Below, in pieces: positions 33,222 through 41,944 of a stretch of DNA of 64,000 nucleotides; within the stretch, counting starts at the first letter, position 1, and each line of letters opens with the position of its first letter. The stretch lies in assembly GCA_039933105.1 (NCBI GenBank), contig JBDTOT010000016.1, positions 1 to 64,000 on the forward strand. The letters are read 5' to 3'. This DNA comes from FEN-1219 sp039933105. Lineage in GTDB: Bacteria; Pseudomonadota; Gammaproteobacteria; Steroidobacterales; Rariloculaceae. The position numbers were made by a program, and so were the translations under genes. Below the pieces are notes generated by a model. That model did not search any database and was not told the origin of the DNA. It saw only the letters and a program-made list of their open reading frames with translations.

Positions 33222-34481
33222 TTAGTTCGAGGTGCGGCGCGTGCGACGGACGATCAGCAACTGAGCGATTAAAGTGACGGCGGCCGCCGCACACAGGTAG
33301 TAGCCGACGTAGGCAATCCCGAAGCTCGCGGCGAGGTACGTGGCGAGGTAAGGCGCGAGCGAGCCGCCGATGATGCCGGCCACGCTATACGTCATCGACG
33401 CACCGGTATAGCGAACGGCGGTCGGAAACAGATTCGTCATCGCGGCGCCCAGCGGTCCGTACGTGAAGCCGTTCAACGCGAATCCCACGACCAAGAACAG
33501 CGCGGCGCGGAAAACGTCGCTCGTCGAGAACAACGGCTCCAGTAACAAGCCGACGGCGATGGCTGCGATGCTGGACGCGATCAGCATCGCCAGCGCGCCA
33601 TAGCGCTCGGCTAACAGGGTCGATACCACGATCGTGACGCCGAAGAACACCACGCCGATCATCTGCATCAGCAGAAACTGCTCGCGCGAAAATCCGAGTT
33701 GGCTCGTGCCCCAGCTCAGCGTGAACACGGTCATGAGATACGACACGACAAACGTCGTGACGCAGAGCAGCGTCGCCAGCACCAGCACGTAAGGATGATC
33801 GCGAACGACGCTCGCAATCGGCACGCGTACGCGCTCACGCCGTTCGGCAGCACGTTGAAAGGCGAGCGTCTCGGTGATCTGCAAGCGAACGTACAGGCCG
33901 ACGATCACGAGCGTCGCACTCGCAAGGAACGGCACACGCCACCCCCAGCGGATGAAGTCCGCTTCGGGCAGCAGCGCTGCCAAGGCGATGAAGCTTCCGC
34001 TCGATAGCAGCAGTCCCAGCGGCGCGCCGAGCTGGGGGAACATGCTGTAGCGCGCCTCCTTGCCCGGCGGTGCGTTCTCGGTGGCGAGAAGCACGGCGCC
34101 GCCCCATTCGCCGCCGAGGCCGATGCCCTGACCGAGCCGGCACAGCGCGAGCAGCGCGGGTGCCGCGAGCCCGATCGAGGCATAGGTGGGCAGCAGGCCG
34201 ATGGCCACGGTCGAGAGCCCCATCGTGAGTAACGCCGCGACCAGTGTGGCCTTGCGGCCGATGCGATCGCCGAAATGTCCGAACAGCGCCGACCCCACGG
34301 GCCGCGCCAGGAACGCGAGCGCGAAGGTCGCGAACGATTGCAGCCTTGCCGTGGTCATGTCGCCGGTCGGGAAGAACAGCTGAGGAAACACCAGCACGGC
34401 GGCAGTGCCGTAGATGTAGAAATCGTAGAACTCGATCGTGGTGCCGATCAGGCTCGCGAACAGCGCGCGGCGTACGTTCAC
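33222..34481 (-). CDS. MFS transporter, metabolite:H+ symporter (MHS) type
   Basis: Twelve-helix inner membrane symporter of 419 residues. The MHS start TTIEFYDFYIYGTAAVLVFPQLFFP and the motif FGHFGDRIGRKATL (MFS motif A) are clear, as is GQGIGLGGEWGGAVLL. Family members import organic acids such as alpha-ketoglutarate, shikimate or proline. The GTG start overlaps the stop of the amidohydrolase gene (GTGA), so it is the last gene of a tightly coupled operon and probably imports that operon's substrate. Confidence 0.88.
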   Translation of the reverse strand: MNVRRALFASLIGTTIEFYDFYIYGTAAVLVFPQLFFPTGDMTTARLQSFATFALAFLARPVGSALFGHFGDRIGRKATLVAALLTMGLSTVAIGLLPTYASIGLAAPALLALCRLGQGIGLGGEWGGAVLLATENAPPGKEARYSMFPQLGAPLGLLLSSGSFIALAALLPEADFIRWGWRVPFLASATLVIVGLYVRLQITETLAFQRAAERRERVRVPIASVVRDHPYVLVLATLLCVTTFVVSYLMTVFTLSWGTSQLGFSREQFLLMQMIGVVFFGVTIVVSTLLAERYGALAMLIASSIAAIAVGLLLEPLFSTSDVFRAALFLVVGFALNGFTYGPLGAAMTNLFPTAVRYTGASMTYSVAGIIGGSLAPYLATYLAASFGIAYVGYYLCAAAAVTLIAQLLIVRRTRRTSN

Positions 34482-35389
34482 GCCGAAGCCATAGACGCGC
34501 CGAACACCCGGGTTGCGGTGCCTGACAGCACGGCCTCGCGCTCGGTGACGTTCAGCAGCGCGAGCGATTTGCGGATGTCGCCGACGATGCGCGCATACGG
34601 ACCCTGCGTCTGACCGATGTCGGTGCCGCAGAGGATCCGCTCGGCGCCAAACTTGTCGACGAACCGGCGCATGAACTGCGCCGCGTCCACCTGCATCGCT
34701 GCGAGATACTCGAGGTTCAGGCCCGTCAGCTTGTAGTAGACGTTCCGGTGTGCGAGCAGTGCCGTCAGCGTCGGTGAAATGCCGTAGTCGGGCGGCCCTG
34801 GGGACGGAAGCGGCCGGCCTTCGCTGACCGTCGCGAGAAACTGCATCGGCGCGTGCGGCAGGCCGAGATGATCGACCACGATCGGCGTGTCGGGGTACAT
34901 CTCGGCGAGCATGCCGAGCGCCGGCAGATTGTAGGGCAGGTGACGCACGTAGCCGATGACGCACACGGGCAGGCTGAGCTTCGCCGCTTCTTCCCACAGG
35001 CGCATCGTCGACGGCGCGTTCAACCAGGCCGTGTCATAGCGGGTGTGATGCAACGTTGCCAGTCGCAGTGCGCCGATGCGCTGGCGTTTGGCCAAGGAAC
35101 GTAATTGCGCGGACGCTTTGCCGTCGAGTCCGTCCAGCATCACCACGGGGCAGAGGCGCTCTGCGCGCGGGCGCGACGCATCGAGCACGTAGGCGTTGTC
35201 GACGAAGTAATAGTGGAATCGTTGCACGGCGCAGGCGTGGGAAACGCCGTTAGTCTCCATGTCGGCGAGCAATTGCTCGACCGGATACGGTGGGGTTGTG
35301 CTGACCCGTCCCTCCGCCGAGGGCGGGTATCGTGCGGTGTCCGCCGACAGGATGTGGGCGTGCGTGTCGAACATCGGCTCGGCGGTCAT
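34478..35389 (-). CDS. Amidohydrolase (PDC lactonase-like), catabolic cluster
   Basis: TIM-barrel amidohydrolase of 303 residues. The HxH metal motif is FDTHAHIL (His10, His12), with further ligands in VDHLGLPH and the Asp of LCGTDIGQ. Relatives include 2-pyrone-4,6-dicarboxylate and 4-sulfomuconolactone hydrolases, which open lactone rings of aromatic breakdown products. In this operon a similar lactonase step is plausible. The aldolase gene lies 9 bases upstream. Confidence 0.84.
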   Translation of the reverse strand: MTAEPMFDTHAHILSADTARYPPSAEGRVSTTPPYPVEQLLADMETNGVSHACAVQRFHYYFVDNAYVLDASRPRAERLCPVVMLDGLDGKASAQLRSLAKRQRIGALRLATLHHTRYDTAWLNAPSTMRLWEEAAKLSLPVCVIGYVRHLPYNLPALGMLAEMYPDTPIVVDHLGLPHAPMQFLATVSEGRPLPSPGPPDYGISPTLTALLAHRNVYYKLTGLNLEYLAAMQVDAAQFMRRFVDKFGAERILCGTDIGQTQGPYARIVGDIRKSLALLNVTEREAVLSGTATRVFGASMASA

Positions 35390-35398
35390 TGCCGCTGC

Positions 35399-36196
35399 TC
35401 AGGCCTTGCCGCGGCCGTAAGCAGCCTTGAAATCCTGCAACGCGCCAGCGGCCGCTTGCCGCATGAAGCTCTGATCCGACAGCACCATCATGCCCGTGAC
35501 GCCAAGGCCGATCAGCCATTTCGCTTCGTCGGAGAGCAGCGCGGGCACTACTGCGGCGAGCGGCTTGTCGTGCCTGCGCGCCGCCGCAGCGACGATCTCG
35601 ACCGCTTCCTTGAGCGTGGGCGCCTTACCGGTGGCGTTGCTGAGCGAGAGTCCGAGGTCGCCGCGCCCGAGAAACAGGCAGTCGACGCCGGGCACGGCCG
35701 CGATGTCGTCGATCACTTCAATGGCCTCACGGTCTTCGATCATCGCAATCACGGTGGTCGTCTTGTCCGCGAACGGAATGTGGTCGGCGCCGCGCCCGCC
35801 GTACTCGCCGCCTCGGCCGATACCCAAGCCGCGCGAGCCGCCTTTGTAATGCGACCACGAGACGATGTCGCGCGCCATCTCCGCGGAATCGACGTGCGGG
35901 ACCATGATGCCGACGGCGCCGTCGTCGAGCACGGAGAGAATGCTCGCGGCGTCCGGACGCCCGATGCGCACGATGCTCGCCGTGCCGACCGCGCGCGCCG
36001 CGAGCAACCCGGTATCGAGCGTGCCGCGGTCCCACGGCGCGTGCTCCGCGTCGAGCACCACGAAGTCGTAGCCGAGCCCGCCGATGATCTCGGTGTTGTG
36101 TGCACCGGGCGTCTTCATGAACGTGCCGATCATCGGCTCGCGTGCCAGTAGCCGTTGGCGGAACGCACGCGGGTCGGGACGAGTGGCGTCGGTCAT
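35399..36196 (-). CDS. HpcH/HpaI aldolase family protein
   Basis: Metal-dependent class II aldolase of 265 residues that typically cleaves 4-hydroxy-2-oxo acids to pyruvate and an aldehyde. Family blocks are GTFMKTPGAHNTEII, LDAEHAPWD, GIMVPHVDSAEMAR and AMIEDREAIEVIDDIAAVPGVDCLFLGRGDLGLS; the Glu of MIED and the Asp of GRGD are the metal ligands. The ATG overlaps the next gene's stop (ATGA). The open frame continues far upstream, but that part is another gene read in the wrong frame. It would deliver pyruvate from the cluster's substrate. Confidence 0.9.
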   Translation of the reverse strand: MTDATRPDPRAFRQRLLAREPMIGTFMKTPGAHNTEIIGGLGYDFVVLDAEHAPWDRGTLDTGLLAARAVGTASIVRIGRPDAASILSVLDDGAVGIMVPHVDSAEMARDIVSWSHYKGGSRGLGIGRGGEYGGRGADHIPFADKTTTVIAMIEDREAIEVIDDIAAVPGVDCLFLGRGDLGLSLSNATGKAPTLKEAVEIVAAAARRHDKPLAAVVPALLSDEAKWLIGLGVTGMMVLSDQSFMRQAAAGALQDFKAAYGRGKA

Positions 36197-37059
36197 GGGT
36201 GGCGTTCCTCGGGAAAATAGAAGTCGAGTGCGGTGGCGGAGATCGCGTGGCGCGTACGCACGTCGGGCACCGCGGCTGCGAAAGCGTCCAGCGTATCCTG
36301 ATACGCGACGGCGCCCTCGTGGCCGATGAAGGGGCAGTCGCTGCCCCACAGCAGGCGGTCCGGGCTTATGCGCTCGAGCAGATAGCGATCGAACTCCGCC
36401 TCGGTGTTTCTGGCGCGCGCGTAGTCTTCGGCGCTGCGCGGCGGCGACCGCGGCGAGAAGCGAAACCCCGCGGAGATCTTGAGCCAGGTGTTGCCAGCGT
36501 CGATGGCTTTCAATGCCGCGGCCACTCTGGCGCAGCCCGGTCCCTGGCCAGGGTCGGGGTTGCTGAAATGATCGATCACGACCTTTACGCCGGACGCGCG
36601 CAGCACGTCGAGCGCCGCGGCGAACACGTTCTCGTCGGCCAGGAAGTGCACGTGCCAGTCGAGGTCGCGCACGTGCTTCAGCAGGCGCTGATAGTCGGCG
36701 CTGCGCAGGTCGGCGACTTCGCCCGAAAGCTGCGACGAGAGAAACAGGCGCACGCCGACGGCGCCGGCGGCCTGCATCGTCTGCAGTTCCGCGAGCGTGA
36801 TCGTCGCGGGAACGTTCACGGTGCCGCGCAGCCGCGGGTATTCGCGCAGCTTCGCGAGCATGTAGTCGTTGTAGTAGCCGTACAGACTGATGCCGGCGAC
36901 GACGGCGAAGCGAACGCCGTGCGTGTCGAGGGTCGCGAGAAGATCTTCCGCGGTGAAGCTGTAGGTCGGCCGCGTCCACGCATGCTTCGCCAGGGGCATG
37001 TCTTGCGTGAAGATGTGAACGTGCGAATCGACGGTCGGCGGTTCACCCGTGCCGCTCAC
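36193..37059 (-). CDS. Amidohydrolase family protein B, catabolic cluster
   Basis: Second TIM-barrel amidohydrolase, 288 residues. The metal motif is DSHVHIF (His13, His15), with IDHFSNPDPGQG and the terminal Asp in LLWGSDCPFIGHEG. It resembles lactonases of the same group as its neighbour two genes away but is not a close copy. The start is GTG, overlapping the SnoaL-like gene's stop (GTGA). The upstream extension in this frame is not conserved. Confidence 0.84.
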   Translation of the reverse strand: MSGTGEPPTVDSHVHIFTQDMPLAKHAWTRPTYSFTAEDLLATLDTHGVRFAVVAGISLYGYYNDYMLAKLREYPRLRGTVNVPATITLAELQTMQAAGAVGVRLFLSSQLSGEVADLRSADYQRLLKHVRDLDWHVHFLADENVFAAALDVLRASGVKVVIDHFSNPDPGQGPGCARVAAALKAIDAGNTWLKISAGFRFSPRSPPRSAEDYARARNTEAEFDRYLLERISPDRLLWGSDCPFIGHEGAVAYQDTLDAFAAAVPDVRTRHAISATALDFYFPEERHP

Positions 37060-37481
37060 GAGGCTTTCCCGGCAGGCTCTTCGGCACGCCGCTGGTCCAT
37101 GGCGTCGCGTGAAAGCTTGGTCACCGGCGCGCCGCCCTGGAACAGCGTGCTCCACGAGCGGCGCTTCACGAGCCACTCGCCGCCTTCGCGTACGCACTCG
37201 TCGCGCACGAGCGAGACGTTGATCGGCGGAGCGCTGGCCTGCGGTGGCTCGCCGTCGTGGGCGTACAGCATGCAGACCCATGCGGCGCTCGCGCGCGACT
37301 CGCCTTCGAACGTGCAGTCGAAATTGATCACCGCGTGCAGCACGACGCGCGGTCCGCGCTCGCGGCGAAACGCGTAGAACTCCTCGATTTCGGCGCGGCC
37401 GTTGTACGCGAAGCCTGCGCCTTCGAAGACGGCGTCTTCGGTGTAGTAGCCGCCCGCATTGCGGCCCCAGTTGAAATCCAC
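37056..37481 (-). CDS. SnoaL/NTF2-like protein, start unclear
   Basis: Small cone-shaped-fold protein, related to SnoaL-type isomerases and dehydratases. Visible blocks are NAGGYYTEDAVFEG, YNGRAEIEEFYAFRRERG and SLVRDECVREGGEWLVKRR. GTG at 37481 gives 141 residues. However the frame continues upstream with plausible domain sequence (LHRKLVRYWHDVDFNW) to the previous gene's stop, with no ATG, GTG or TTG. A GGGAG site lies seven bases before an ATC at 37550. If ATC, or the previous gene's termination, starts translation, the protein has about 164 residues. It sits between two amidohydrolases in one operon. Confidence 0.75.
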   Translation of the reverse strand: MDFNWGRNAGGYYTEDAVFEGAGFAYNGRAEIEEFYAFRRERGPRVVLHAVINFDCTFEGESRASAAWVCMLYAHDGEPPQASAPPINVSLVRDECVREGGEWLVKRRSWSTLFQGGAPVTKLSRDAMDQRRAEEPAGKAS

Positions 37482-37568
37482 GTCGTGCCAGTAGCGTACG
37501 AGTTTGCGGTGCAGCTCATCGAAGGTATCGCGTTGCGTCGCGGTGTCGATGTCGCTCTCCCGCGCGTC

Positions 37569-38525
37569 TTACGCCACGGCGTGACGCGTGGCGGCCGCGG
37601 CTTGCTCGGCGGCGTCGAGCCCGATCAGGTCCGCGGCGTTGTGCGAGATCATCCGGCGGATCTGCGCATCCGAGTAGCCGATGTCGATGCAGGTGGCCAC
37701 GATGTTGCGGAAGCCGGCCACAGGCCTGTCGTTGCCGGACTGCCCGAGGTCCGAGGCCAGGATCGTGCGCTCCACGCTACCGGCCTCCACTAGCGAGCAG
37801 AGCTCTTGCGGCGAGCACATCGGCGCCTTGCCGCGGCGCATCTCGATGAACATGCAGAACGAGTGCTCGATGTAGGCGCCCATGCGCACGAGCGCACGGA
37901 TGTCGTCCGGCGAGCAGCCGATCAGGAACGTCGGGTGGTTCACGAGCAGGCGCTTCACGCCGCGTTTCTTCGCTTCCTCGAACAGCGGGTAGATCTCCGA
38001 GATGTGCAGGTGGCCTGCCGAGAGCACCACGTCGTGCTCGGCAATCATGTCGAGAATCGGATTCACCGCGTCGATCAGGCGGCCGTTCGCGTCGAGCACC
38101 GTCAGCGGCTCGGGCTCGAGCAGCGGCTTCGTGGTGTGCGGAAAGCCCTTCGAACGCGCGTTCGCATCGATGTGGTTCTTGGCCGCGAACGTGGGCATCC
38201 ACACGAGTCGGGCGCCGAGCTTGATGCCGTGATCGACGGCGTGCGGGTTGAACCCGCCGACCGCGTTGTTCAGCGGCACGCCGGACAGCAGCGTGACGCC
38301 GAGATGGCCGTACTGCTTGTTCAGCAGTTCCGTGATCGGCGTGGCTGAGTAGTAGTGGTCCTTGATCAGCATGGCGCGAAAGCCCGCAGCCGCCGCTTCT
38401 TGCAGCGCTTCGATGTGATCGAGCGAGCGCGGCATGACGGACGGGCCGCTGTGGCAGTGCAAATCGATGGCGCCGACCAGCAGGGACGTGATGCGCTCTT
38501 CGCGCGATGAGGTGGCGCCAGTCAT
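37569..38525 (-). CDS. DUF6282 amidohydrolase-like protein, first gene of the minus operon
   Basis: TIM-barrel protein of 318 residues of the DUF6282 family. The HxH motif is IDLHCHSGPSVMPR; other ligand candidates are in IKDHYYS, LSAGHLHISEI, NHPTF and the Asp of ILASDLGQSG. Function is not established. It begins the six-gene minus-strand operon, with AGGAC upstream of its ATG. Its TAA stop is in the same frame as the following SnoaL-like gene. Confidence 0.82.
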   Translation of the reverse strand: MTGATSSREERITSLLVGAIDLHCHSGPSVMPRSLDHIEALQEAAAAGFRAMLIKDHYYSATPITELLNKQYGHLGVTLLSGVPLNNAVGGFNPHAVDHGIKLGARLVWMPTFAAKNHIDANARSKGFPHTTKPLLEPEPLTVLDANGRLIDAVNPILDMIAEHDVVLSAGHLHISEIYPLFEEAKKRGVKRLLVNHPTFLIGCSPDDIRALVRMGAYIEHSFCMFIEMRRGKAPMCSPQELCSLVEAGSVERTILASDLGQSGNDRPVAGFRNIVATCIDIGYSDAQIRRMISHNAADLIGLDAAEQAAAATRHAVA

Positions 38526-38599
38526 GGCACGTCCTGATTCGTTGAGTGACTGGCGTTATTGGAAATGAATCGCCGTTCGCGCACAAGCGTCGGGCATAT

Positions 38600-38615
38600 T
38601 GGCCCGCCTGCCGCT
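38600..38615 (+). promoter_or_regulatory. Sigma-54-like element in the divergent gap
   Basis: TGGCCCG-N4-CCGCT keeps the invariant GG and GC at the right distance for a -24/-12 promoter but deviates in three other positions. It lies 33 bases before the BKACE gene. Weak on its own. Confidence 0.2.
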
Positions 38616-38647
38616 ACACTGACGCGGACGCTCCGAGGGACAGTTCG

Positions 38648-39577
38648 ATGTCAGCACGTAAGGCCATCGTCACCTGCGCGGTGACGGGATCGATTCACAC
38701 GCCCTCGATGTCCCCGTACCTGCCCGTGACGGCGGAAGAGATCGCCGAAGCCGCGATTGGCGCGGTCGAGGCGGGCGCAGCCATCATTCATCTGCATGCG
38801 CGTAACCCGCAGGATGGCCGCCCCGATCAGAGCCCCGAGGCGTTTCGCCCGATCCTCGCGAGCATCAAGCGCCGCTCCGACTGCGTGATCAACATCACCA
38901 CCGGCGGCGCGCCGACGATGAGCCTCGAAGAGCGCCTGAAGCCGTGCACCGTGTTCAAGCCCGAAGTAGCGTCGCTGAACATGGGCTCGATGAATTTCGG
39001 CCTGTTCGAGATGCTGAAGCGCTACAAGACGCTCAAGCACGAATGGGAGCACACGCTGCTCGAGGGTTCGCGCGACCGCGTGTTCCGAAACACGTTCAAG
39101 GATATCGAATTCATTCTCACCACGTGCGCCGAGAACGGCACGCGTTTCGAAATCGAGTGCTACGACGTGGGACATGTGTACACGCTCGCGCACTTCGTGG
39201 ATCGCGGGCTCGTGAAGCCACCGTTCTTCGTGCAGAGCGTCTTCGGCATTCTGGGCGGCATCGGCGCGCACCCAGAAGATGTCGCGCACATGAAGCGCAC
39301 GGCCGATCGCCTCTTCGGCGAGGACTTGCACTGGAGCGTGCTCGGTGGCGGCCGCAGCCAGATGGAAATCGCCGCGTTGGCGGCCTCGATGGGCGCCAAC
39401 GTCCGCGTGGGTCTCGAGGATTCACTGTGGGACGGCCCGGGGCGCCTCGCCGAGTCGAATGCGCACCAGGTGCGCCGTGTGCGCCGCGTCATCGAGGGCC
39501 TGGGCCGCGAGATCGCCACGCCGAGCGAAGCGCGGGCAATGCTCGAACTGAAGGGCGCCGACCGCGTCGCATTCTGA
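38648..39577 (+). CDS. Beta-keto acid cleavage enzyme (BKACE) family protein
   Basis: Zinc enzyme of 310 residues that joins a beta-keto acid to acetyl-CoA, giving acetoacetate and a new acyl-CoA. The zinc ligands are His48 and His50 in IIHLHARNP. Other family blocks are NITTGGAPTMSLEERL, NMGSMNFGLF, ECYDVGHVYTL, FGILGGIGA, GGGRSQMEIA and VRVGLEDSLW. First gene of the plus-strand operon; the start at 38648 begins the first strand. It indicates that the pathway passes through a beta-keto acid. Confidence 0.9.
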   Translation: MSARKAIVTCAVTGSIHTPSMSPYLPVTAEEIAEAAIGAVEAGAAIIHLHARNPQDGRPDQSPEAFRPILASIKRRSDCVINITTGGAPTMSLEERLKPCTVFKPEVASLNMGSMNFGLFEMLKRYKTLKHEWEHTLLEGSRDRVFRNTFKDIEFILTTCAENGTRFEIECYDVGHVYTLAHFVDRGLVKPPFFVQSVFGILGGIGAHPEDVAHMKRTADRLFGEDLHWSVLGGGRSQMEIAALAASMGANVRVGLEDSLWDGPGRLAESNAHQVRRVRRVIEGLGREIATPSEARAMLELKGADRVAF

Positions 39578-39598
39578 GTCTCGGGGGTACGCTCGGTT

Positions 39599-40960
39599 AT
39601 GCAAACGTCAACCGCGCTCGACATTGGTCGGGTCATCGACGAGCGCCCCTACGGCCGTTATCAGTTACTCGTCGCGGTGATGTGCGGCGCCATCGTCTTC
39701 ATGGACGGATTCGACGCGCAATCGATGGGCTTCGTTGCGCCGGCGCTCGCGGCCGACCTCGGCATCCAGCGAAGCGCCATGGGACCCCTCTTTTCCAGCG
39801 GATTGCTCGGGATGACGCTCGGCGCGCTCGCGTTCGGTTGGCTTGCCGACCGTGTCGGGCGCAAGCCGGTATTGGTCGCCTGCACGCTGATCTTCGGCGT
39901 GGGCTCCTTGCTGTGCGCGGGCGCAGGTTCGTACGAGGCGCTCTTGGCGTATCGCATTTTGACCGGCTTTGGCCTCGGCGGCGCCATGCCGAACACGATT
40001 GCACTTACCGCCGAATACGCGCCGAAACGGATCCGGGCGACCGCCGTCATGATCATGTTCTGCGGCGTCACGCTCGGGGCGGCCTCTGGGGGTTTCGCTT
40101 CGGCGGCGCTCATTGAGCACTTCGGCTGGCGCTCGATCTTCGTGCTCGGCGGCGTGCTGCCGTGTGCTGCGGCGCTGGTTGCCGCGTTCGTGTTGCCGGA
40201 GTCGATCCGGTTCCTGGTGCTGCGCAACGCTCCGCCTGCCCGAATCGCTCGGATCATCAGCAAGATCGCGCCGGACATTGTCGCGACCGCCGCTGCGTTC
40301 ACCCTGAGCGAAGAGCCACGCCGGGCGTCATCGTTGAGCGAGCTGTTTGCCGAGCGTCGCACGGTGATCACTCTATTGCTCTGGTTGATCTTCTTCATGA
40401 GCCTGCTCGATCTGTACTTCCTGAATAACTGGCTGCCGACGATCATGACGCAGACCGGGATTCCTCTCGGCACCGCGGCGATTGTCACCGCGTTGTTTCA
40501 GCTCGGCGGCACCCTCGGCGCGTTGACCCTCGGTCGGCGCATCGATCGCAACCTGTCGTTCAACGTGCTCGCGGCTGCTTATGGCGCCGCGTGCGTCGCG
40601 GTGCTTGCGATCAGCGCTGCCGGTGGGCTTGCCACGCTCTCACTAACGATACTCATTGCCGGCTTCTGCGTGATCGGCGGACAAACGGGATCGAACGCGC
40701 TGGCCTCGGACTTCTATCCGACGTCGATTCGCTCGACGGGGGTCGGTTGGGCGCTCGGAGTGGGCCGCATCGGCTCCATCTTGGGCCCGTTCGTTGGCGG
40801 GTGGCTGCTCTCGACCGCCGTCGATTTCCGTTACGTATTCTGGGCTGCGGCAGTTCCGCCGTTGCTCGCCTGTTGCGCCGCTCTCGGCGCTGCCGCGATC
40901 CTTCGCGCGCGTGAGCGCGGCACGACACACATTCCCTCGACAGATAGGTTGACGCCATGA
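39599..40960 (+). CDS. MFS transporter, aromatic acid:H+ symporter type
   Basis: Twelve-helix symporter of 453 residues. The N-terminal VAVMCGAIVFMDGFDAQS block, with acidic residues in TM1, and the loop FGWLADRVGRKPVL are typical of the AAHS group (PcaK/BenK-like). SEEPRRASSLSELF forms the central loop. It follows the BKACE gene by 21 bases and overlaps the decarboxylase-like gene as ATGA. Probably imports an aromatic or related carboxylate for the cluster. Confidence 0.88.
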   Translation: MQTSTALDIGRVIDERPYGRYQLLVAVMCGAIVFMDGFDAQSMGFVAPALAADLGIQRSAMGPLFSSGLLGMTLGALAFGWLADRVGRKPVLVACTLIFGVGSLLCAGAGSYEALLAYRILTGFGLGGAMPNTIALTAEYAPKRIRATAVMIMFCGVTLGAASGGFASAALIEHFGWRSIFVLGGVLPCAAALVAAFVLPESIRFLVLRNAPPARIARIISKIAPDIVATAAAFTLSEEPRRASSLSELFAERRTVITLLLWLIFFMSLLDLYFLNNWLPTIMTQTGIPLGTAAIVTALFQLGGTLGALTLGRRIDRNLSFNVLAAAYGAACVAVLAISAAGGLATLSLTILIAGFCVIGGQTGSNALASDFYPTSIRSTGVGWALGVGRIGSILGPFVGGWLLSTAVDFRYVFWAAAVPPLLACCAALGAAAILRARERGTTHIPSTDRLTP

Positions 40961-41943
40961 AACAAAAGATTGCGTTCGAAGAGCATTTTGCGATCAAAGA
41001 GACAGTCGACGAGACGCGCAGTTTCGCCGGTGACTCGGGCGTTTGGGATGAATTCACGCGGCAGCTGCTCGACCTCGACGACGAACGGTTGCGCAACATG
41101 GACCGCACGGGCATCGAGTTCGCCTTGTTGTCGTTGAACGCGCCCGGCATTCAGAGGATTCTCGATCGCGACGAAGCCATCGATACGGCCAGAAAAGGCA
41201 ACGACGCGATGGCTCGTGCCGTCGAGCGACACCCGACTCGCTATGCCGCTCTGGCGGCGCTGCCGATGCACGATGCGGCCGCCGCTGCCGACGAGCTCAC
41301 GCGTTGCGTGAAGGATTTCGGCTTCAAGGGGTGCATGGTCAACGGGTTTCAGCAGATCGGTAACCCGGAAAACGTGAAGTACTACGACGCGCCCGAGTAT
41401 CGCGACTTCTGGTCGACGGTTGCCCATCTCGGTGTGCCGTTCTATCTGCACCCGCGCATGCAGATTCAATCGCAAGCGAAGAACTACGAGGGCCACCCGT
41501 GGCTCATGAGCGCGCCCTGGGGGTTCGCAGTGGAGACGTCTATTCACGCGCTCCGGCTATGCGGCTCCGGGGTGTTCGACGACTTTCCGACATTGCGCAT
41601 TTGTCTCGGCCACCTCGGCGAGAACATTCCGTTCGGGCTTTGGCGCCTCGATGCGCGCATGCGCTTCTCGCGCCGTGGGTATCGCGGCAAGCGTCCGCTC
41701 GGCGACTATTTTCGCGAGCATTTTCACATCACGACTAGCGGCAATTTCAGCGACGCGGCACTGCGCTGCACGCTGGACGTCATCGATCACGACAAGATCT
41801 ATTTCTCGGCGGACTATCCGTTCGAGAAAATGGAAGACGGCGCCGATTGGTTCGATGCCACCAACGTGGTGTCAGAAGACGAGCGGCGGAAGATTGGGCG
41901 CTCGAACGCCATCGAGTTGTTCGATCTGAAACTGAAAGACTGA
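40957..41943 (+). CDS. Amidohydrolase, gamma-resorcylate decarboxylase-like
   Basis: TIM-barrel enzyme of 328 residues of the ACMSD/resorcylate decarboxylase branch. The N-terminal metal motif is AFEEHFAI (Glu8, His10), not HxH, as in gamma-resorcylate and 2,3-dihydroxybenzoate decarboxylases. His165 is in YLHPR, the next ligand is in LGHLGENIPF, and Asp286 is in SADYPFE. Members remove carboxyl groups from hydroxybenzoates or hydrate oxalomesaconate. In the cluster a decarboxylation or hydration step is likely. It is coupled to the transporter by ATGA overlap. Confidence 0.87.
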   Translation: MKQKIAFEEHFAIKETVDETRSFAGDSGVWDEFTRQLLDLDDERLRNMDRTGIEFALLSLNAPGIQRILDRDEAIDTARKGNDAMARAVERHPTRYAALAALPMHDAAAAADELTRCVKDFGFKGCMVNGFQQIGNPENVKYYDAPEYRDFWSTVAHLGVPFYLHPRMQIQSQAKNYEGHPWLMSAPWGFAVETSIHALRLCGSGVFDDFPTLRICLGHLGENIPFGLWRLDARMRFSRRGYRGKRPLGDYFREHFHITTSGNFSDAALRCTLDVIDHDKIYFSADYPFEKMEDGADWFDATNVVSEDERRKIGRSNAIELFDLKLKD

Positions 41944-41944
41944 C

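Noticed and set aside
36197..36979. Extension of the aldolase frame giving a 526-residue protein
   Set aside because: The extra part is the neighbouring amidohydrolase read in a wrong frame; the ATGA overlap and family length support 265 residues.
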